NCBI GenBank assembly: GCA_025716815.1
Contig: JAIXMN010000030.1
Location: 1-64,000, forward strand
Source of the DNA: Dichotomocladium elegans
Taxonomy: Eukaryota > Mucoromycota > Mucoromycetes > Mucorales > Lichtheimiaceae
Direction of reading: 5' to 3'
DNA: 64,000 nucleotides
A program made the position numbers and the translations under genes. The notes under the pieces are model-generated. The model was not told where the DNA came from and searched no databases. It worked only from the letters and a program-made list of their open reading frames with translations. Below, piece after piece: positions 58,619 to 64,000 of this stretch; position 1 is the stretch's first letter; each line of letters opens with the position of its first letter.

Positions 58619-59470
58619 TTATTGCCAAAGGCCGACGGCTAATAAGGCAAGTCCGACTGCAGCACCCACCATCTCTTTGGGCACGAGGAGCCCATTAGCA
58701 GCCGAGGCCGGAGAGGCAGAGGAAGACGCTGATTCGACAGCACTACTGATAGCGGAAGCAGCACTGGATTGCAGGGCTAAATAAAAAAAAAGAGAGAGAG
58801 AACGGGGAACGGTTGGTTTGTTGTTGTTGTTGAGAAGGTGAAGAGGGGAGGGGAATCACTTACTGCTAGGCAAGGCAGAGAGCGACGACGATGCCGAGGC
58901 CAGGGCCGAGGACTGGATGCTAGCGACGGATGACGCCAGACTCGCGCTGGCTGAAGACATCTCTGAAGGAAGCACGGAGGGCACAGCCGTCGAAGACGCG
59001 CCTGCTGCATCCGAAGGTGTCACCGAAGCCGAAGGAGGAGGACCGACGGTTGTGATGGAGCCCTTCGCAGCCGAGGTTGGCTCGTCTTGCGCAGCCGTGG
59101 TAGTAGTGGTAGGCGTACCAGCACCACCATGCGAACGAGAAGTCGTCGCAGCCGCGGTAGTGGCTGCATCCTGGTTGCCAGAGTAACCAGGCCACTGGTC
59201 TTCGATGCATTTCTGGTAGCAGCTGTTGTCATGGCAGCTGGAGAGACAGCCGTTCGTGCTCTCGACTGTAGTAGATCAGTCATGGCCCATCGTCATTTCC
59301 CTTTTGTCTCCCCCCACACACAACCCTGACTCGGTATACAGCAAGTAGGCATGTCTACTTTTTCACTTACCACACGTGCGAAGACACTGTGTGTCGGAAG
59401 GATCACAGTTGCAAGCGGCCTGGACGCCAGCAGCGATCGCCAAAAGAGTAAGCAGTGCGAAGCTCTTCAT
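58619..59470 (-). CDS. GPI-anchored, Cys-containing, Ser/Ala-rich cell-surface protein
   Basis: Three exons (59470-59371, 59265-58864, 58776-58619) join in frame to 219 residues. A signal peptide MKSFALLTLLAIAAGVQA is followed by a small cysteine-rich domain with eight cysteines (CNCDPSDTQC, LRTC, NGCLSSCHDNSCYQKC). A Thr/Ser/Ala/Pro-rich stalk of about 120 residues should be heavily O-glycosylated. The C-terminus, SAANGLLVPKEMVGAAVGLA followed by LLAVGLWQ, has a small-residue cleavage site plus a hydrophobic tail, as for GPI anchoring. Such proteins sit on the plasma membrane or cell wall. The Cys pattern resembles small fungal surface domains with eight cysteines, but I do not claim a CFEM match. 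No enzymatic motif is seen. Confidence 0.75.
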
Positions 59471-59479
59471 TGTTGTAGT

Positions 59480-60445
59480 GAGTGAAGAAGAAGACAAAAC
59501 AGGATGTGCGCTCCGTCCCCCTCCTCCTTTTTATAAGGTATTCTCGGGAGGAGGAGGAGATGGGGTCATGAACCTCTAGGAATGATATGGGCCTAACGCG
59601 ATATGTTTCTTCCAGAATTTTTTTTTTTTTTGTTAAAAAACATTTACCTCTCCGGTCGTTCCCCTTCCTCCACCCCCTGCTCTCCTAGTTTCTTTTTTTT
59701 TCGATCCTTGACGGGTTGGAAAACAAGGTACATCGTTCTTTTTATCTTATATAGAGAAGGAGATCCTTGTCATGCGCGTTAACGTGCTCGGCCCCATTTG
59801 CTTTTCTGTCTAGCGCCGAAAAATCATCAAGGGCCCCTCCAGATCGATGGGATATGTACGACAAGACTCAGATTTGAACACCTAGTGTTGTATCACAAGA
59901 GCTGCCCGTGAACCTGTAAGTAAACACTGCTGAACGACAAGTAAGGAAAAGTAATTTATATACGTCATTGCTGAGAGGGGAATCGAAACGTAGAGAAAGG
60001 AGAGGAAAACCGTGTAACACTGCGAGACACTTTTTTTGTTGGGGGTTGGGTTTGCGTGAAGCAAAAAAGGATACGTAATAGAGAAGGAAAGAAAATGTGC
60101 TGTGCTGCCCGACCCTGCCCATGGCGTTTGATCGGGACGGCGATGTATGTATGCACGAATTCAAACTCGGCAGCATCTCGAAGGTCCCTTTTTCGGTCCT
60201 GGTCCCAATATAGGAAAACCTGTCATTCCTCCATCTTGAGTTGCACGTAAAGGATGTGTGCGAAATACGTTGACGATGAAGGTTGCAGGCTTGCTCGCGG
60301 CACACATATACATGGGAACCCTCTGTTTTTTTTTTTGGCGGTGCTTTTCTTAGCGTTATGCTGTCCCACATCTTCCCCCTGAAAAATTTCTTTTCAAAGA
60401 AAGAGAGCGAGCGTATTGGGGACCCCTCTCTTTTGCTCCGCTTCA
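59480..60445. other. intergenic region between divergent genes
   Basis: About 1 kb with poly-T/poly-A runs. It presumably holds promoters of the GPI protein and of the YdcZ gene. The minus-strand frame 60446-59868 is probably fortuitous. Confidence 0.45.
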
Positions 60446-60448
60446 ACG

Positions 60449-61151
60449 ATGGCTGTTGATCTTTTGAGCAATATCGTATTTTCTGGCTTTCTCATCATTT
60501 CAGCAGGTGTCACGCTCGCACTTCAAGCAGGCACGTTTTGGGACATAAACCGACCCCATCCACTGACTGACCAACAAACACACCCTCTCTATCTATACCA
60601 GGATAGGATGCAATGCTTCTTTGGCACGCCACACAAGCCGGACCTTCTCCCCTCTGTGGTCCTTTGTCTCCGGCACCATCTTCACCTTGATCTTTTTCGC
60701 TGTTGATGTGACAAGACTAGGAACTCCTTTACCAAATCAGCAGCAGCTCCTGTGTAAGCCATGGAATGAAAGACAAAAGAGAGAATATATCCAAGTATGC
60801 TTTATTAAGAATTGGGTGTTTTTTATTCACAGCCGCACCGGGCTACGCATGGATCGGTAAGCTTCTTGTGGCCCAAACAGGCCCCATGGCATGGCCCCAA
60901 AAAACTCATGAGCACTTTTGACGAAACCAGGCGGCATTCTGGGCTCATTCTACATCTGTGCCAATCTGGTGGCCATTCCACGATTAGGAGCAGCGACCTC
61001 GCTAAGCATATTTGTATGTTCGCAAGTCATTATGGCCTGTGTGGTGGACAATTTTGGTCTTGTTGGGGTGGAGCAACGCGATTTCACCGTTTGGCGTGGC
61101 CTCGGATCCATCGGCCTTGTTTTGTGCGTGTTTATAATCGCCAGGTTTTAA
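60449..61151 (+). CDS. YdcZ/DUF606-family membrane protein (DMT superfamily)
   Basis: Four exons (60449-60534, 60602-60753, 60833-60856, 60931-61151) join in frame to 160 residues. About five hydrophobic helices are visible. Family landmarks are LALQAGTIGCNASLARHT (the usual Q-A-x-x-N block, rebuilt across intron 1), SFVSGTIFTLIFFAV, WIGGILGSFYICANLVAIPR, LGAATSLSIFVCSQVIMAC, and the end DNFGLVGVEQRDFTVWRGLG with a short last helix. These match the half-size DMT transporters common in bacteria and present in some fungi. The substrate is unknown. The stop lies 142 bp from the stop of the convergent TAF5 gene. Confidence 0.8.
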
Positions 61152-61293
61152 TTAAATCAAGCTTATAAAACTGTAATAGGTGGGATTGCGCGGAGAAGGA
61201 CAAAGACGGGGGTGGGGGAGGGCGAGGGCGAGGAAGGACGGATGAGAACGAGAACAAGAATGAGAAATTGAGAGAGGGACGGTTGTATATCTT

Positions 61294-64000
61294 CTACAAT
61301 GGATTGTCAGGAGGAGTAAATGCTCCCGCAACAAGACAAAGATTGCGCTTCGTAAACTGGACTTTGTAGACCGGCGTATGCTTGGTTGGGAACACGCCCA
61401 ATTGATCATTGCTACCAAGCAGGCCGTGTAAGCAAGTCATCTCACCCAGTTTCTTCTTCTTGCCTAATACCAACTTACCTTTCCACTGGGCCCTTCTTCC
61501 TCTTCATCTCGTCTCTGCTTTTGTCTTTGGATTCCTTCTTGTCCCTCGACTTGCTGTTGCGATCGGGTTCTTCGAGTCGTATCCGCTTTGTATCCATGCT
61601 ATCATTGTATCCAGCATCCGCCATATCTCCCGGAGTATTCTTGTTCACGTCCCACACCCGCACAGTGCCATCTGCACCGCCAGAAACAAGCACATTGCTA
61701 TCCGCACTAAAGTCCACCGAGTAAATGAATCCGGTGTGTCCGGTCATCTTCTTCAGTCGTCGCCCGCTGCCCAGGTCCCACAACATAATCGATTTATCTT
61801 CTCCCGCAGAAGCCATCAGTCGGCCATTTGGAGAAACCGCGACGGCTTTCACAGACCCCGTGTGACCAGTAAAGACCCGAACACAGGTGCCCCGCTGGAC
61901 ATCCCACAGTCTGCATGTGCGATCGCTGGATCCAGTGACAAGGTATTTTGAGTTGGGATGGAAACGGACAGCCTGCTCGGGTGCGCCCGAAACAAAACAG
62001 ACGATCGTTAAACAGACTTTCCATCTTGAATTCTCGTGGAACTTACGTCAACGTCGGACAAGTGCCCTGCAAATATTCTTAGTGGATGAATGTGATCGCA
62101 GCTCCACAGTCGCGCGGTCCGGTCATGAGACGCTGTGGCGAAGTAATATCCAAACGGTCCGAAGCTGACATCCCATATCGGGTAATTGTGACCCTTGTAG
62201 ACGACGAGGTTAGAGTATGTTTGTGTGCTCCACAGTCGCGCTGCATAAAAAGGAACGATTGGACACAGTTAGCTTTGCTTAAAATTCGCTAATCCATCTT
62301 ACCTGTCTTGTCCTCAGAGCACGAAATGAGATATTTATTGTCGTGGCTGAAACTGGTCCCATACACCGGTCCAGAGTGCCCAATCAACCGCTTGTATTCC
62401 GATCCATGCCGCTCCTTTTGTCGGTTGAGGTCATTTACTGGCTCTATCAGTCAGTACCGCTCCATATATCTGTTCACATTGCAAAGCACTACATACAATC
62501 ATTGATATCAGCAGGATTCAATCGGGTGTTCCGGAGGCCACGCAGTTTTTCGCCTTTTAGGCTCCATATCTTGATGAAAGACTCAGAGAAACCACCAGCA
62601 ATAAGTGTAGCATCCTCAGTAATCGATAGGCAGTTAAGGCTGACCATATTATTGGCGTGTCAGTTTCTTTTCGCTAACACAAAAGAAGAGACTAGCTTAC
62701 CCATCATGTGTGTTGTGAAAGGTGTAGCAGCAAATGCTCGGCAGCGATGCGCTTCCAAGAGAGACCCGCTTCCTCAAATCATTCAACGAATCAATCTCTG
62801 CTTGGATATCTGTTCCTCGACTAGTCGTGATACTTGTGAATACACACACATATAGAGAACGAGCGAGTGCACCACTCGCTGGCACCACTTACTATGGGGG
62901 AAATGGTATATCTCCAAACGCCGGGCCATCTGCTGTTGCCTCCTGCTTCACCTTTTTGTACATGTCCAATAAGGTGCCTGAGGTGCCGCTGGGCGCAACC
63001 TACATATCCATAACCGCTTTAGCCGGCTTGCCTTGCTTGCCCCTCAATTGGCTAAAGCATCACTTACTCCGTCTCCTTGTCCATCCTTGCGTGCCGCATC
63101 TTGACTCTTCAGGGCCTGTTCGACCTCTTCTCTAAAAGCAGGGTCCATTTGAGGCTGGCCAAGTTGCAGTGGCTGTTGATTGAATGACTCGATTTGTTGC
63201 GCTTCATGTCCGGTGATGCCAATAGTGCCGTCCTCGCCATCCAACGCGCCCGCAGACTCCATCAACTTTCCATGTATGACTGGACAACAAAAAAAAAAAC
63301 CAGAGTCGTGAGCGGACACCACATTTACTTTTTGTCTTCAGAACCAATGTACCTTGAATATTCAGATACTGATTGACGATTCGCAGCAGCAGCATATACT
63401 TGTTATCCTGCAGATAGTTTAAAAACAGCTCAAAAGGCACGCCTGACATTCGCAGATTGTATTTGTTACTGCGATACAGCTGTGCCAATTCGTTTTCGCG
63501 CACGTGCTCCGACGCGGTGATGGTCTCCAGTCGGTTAATATCCAGCATGTGCAACTCAATATGATCATCCTTGTAAGCTTCCATGAACTCCTGGGCTGAT
63601 ATAACATCTCAGCGCATCATAAAAAAAGCATTGGTACGTCCAAATCACTCACCTTGTTCATGCATATCCTTGCTGACAAGATCAAGATACGCATGGACAA
63701 AGATAGGAAACAGAACCGATCGAAGTTCAGGCTAGTGTATTTTCCATTTTTTTACACGACGCAGTTCATCAGTCAGAAGCCTAGCTCGCAATCACATTCG
63801 CATATATGCGCATTGTAGGTGCGCCTTTTTGCATTCAAGGTGTTGTTTTGTGCGACCACGCGCGATTCATACCTTGTACCAATCTAATGAATTCTCAATC
63901 CATTCACGCAGGCTGCGGTAACTGATAATGTAGGCGTTCGGGTCGCCTTCCTCGGCATACTTGAGCACATTTGTAGAAATGGGCTTTCCCGATGACGCGA
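61294..64000 (-). CDS. TAF5: TFIID subunit TAF5, 5' end beyond the window
   Basis: A scaffold subunit of TFIID and, in fungi, also SAGA. The gene enters from the right edge, so the N-terminal LisH part is missing. The first visible exons encode the NTD2 (TFIID 90-kDa) helical domain: [20 protein letters not shown], then [19 protein letters not shown], and HELHMLDI- and [24 protein letters not shown] segments. After a linker the WD40 propeller follows: [99 protein letters not shown] and [16 protein letters not shown] basic Lys/Asp-rich insert ([16 protein letters not shown]) separates this from the last short exon, which ends TPPDNPL at 61294. Introns are short. Not every junction was fixed. 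Confidence 0.92.

Noticed and set aside
59868..60446. 192-residue minus-strand frame
   Set aside because: It overlaps the presumed promoter of the YdcZ gene, has no domain, and its residues look like translated low-complexity DNA.

Overview
The window is nuclear DNA from a filamentous fungus, most likely an early-diverging (Mucoromycota or Mucorales-like) lineage. Genes are intron-rich, with short GT-AG introns mostly of about 45-250 nt. Both strands are used and housekeeping genes are compactly spaced. Gene islands alternate with long stretches of decayed mobile DNA. The lineage is inferred from gene structure, protein style and the kinds of mobile element; no rRNA was seen to confirm it.

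Layout. 0-4.9 kb: a degenerate duplicated block with repeated intron-like pieces, a G-rich minisatellite and a decayed Ty3-type retroelement. 4.9-10.4 kb: a gene island holding a tetraspanin-like protein, mitochondrial EF-Ts, an F-box/DUSP protein and a BTB/POZ protein. 10.4-21.1 kb: a repeat-rich segment with a 105-bp MITE, Tc1/IS630-type transposase remnants, a 0.65-kb foldback palindrome, a 275-bp tandem repeat, one GC-rich orphan ORF, a diverged inverted duplication and a roughly 430-bp purine tract. 21.2-34.2 kb: a second island with a cytochrome b5-acyl-CoA dehydrogenase fusion, TRAPPC11, a dienelactone hydrolase-family enzyme and a kinesin. 34.2-40.1 kb: mobile DNA again, with a nearly full-length but broken Tc1-type transposase and, most notably, a broken Fanzor (eukaryotic TnpB-like, RNA-guided nuclease family) gene. 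That gene lies next to a second MITE copy and between diverged direct repeats. 40.5-64 kb: a third island with a PHO13-type HAD phosphatase, an Air1/2-like zinc-knuckle protein, two orphan proteins, ribosomal protein S29, a GPI-anchored surface protein, a YdcZ/DUF606 membrane protein and TAF5, which runs off the right edge.

The cellular genes serve unrelated housekeeping roles: mitochondrial translation, vesicle traffic, ubiquitin, transcription initiation, RNA surveillance, ribosome and cell surface. They do not form a pathway. Many neighbours are convergent with only 115-260 bp between stops. Exon models were built by hand from splice signals and frame. For 13 genes the exon lengths sum to a whole number of codons: EF-Ts, F-box/DUSP, BTB, b5-ACAD, TRAPPC11, DLH, PHO13, Air-like, both orphans of the third island, RPS29, the GPI protein and YdcZ. 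The kinesin, the first tetraspanin exon and TAF5 are given as spans because not every junction could be fixed. The Fanzor remnant is the most interesting object. The family is known, so this copy is new data rather than a new system.
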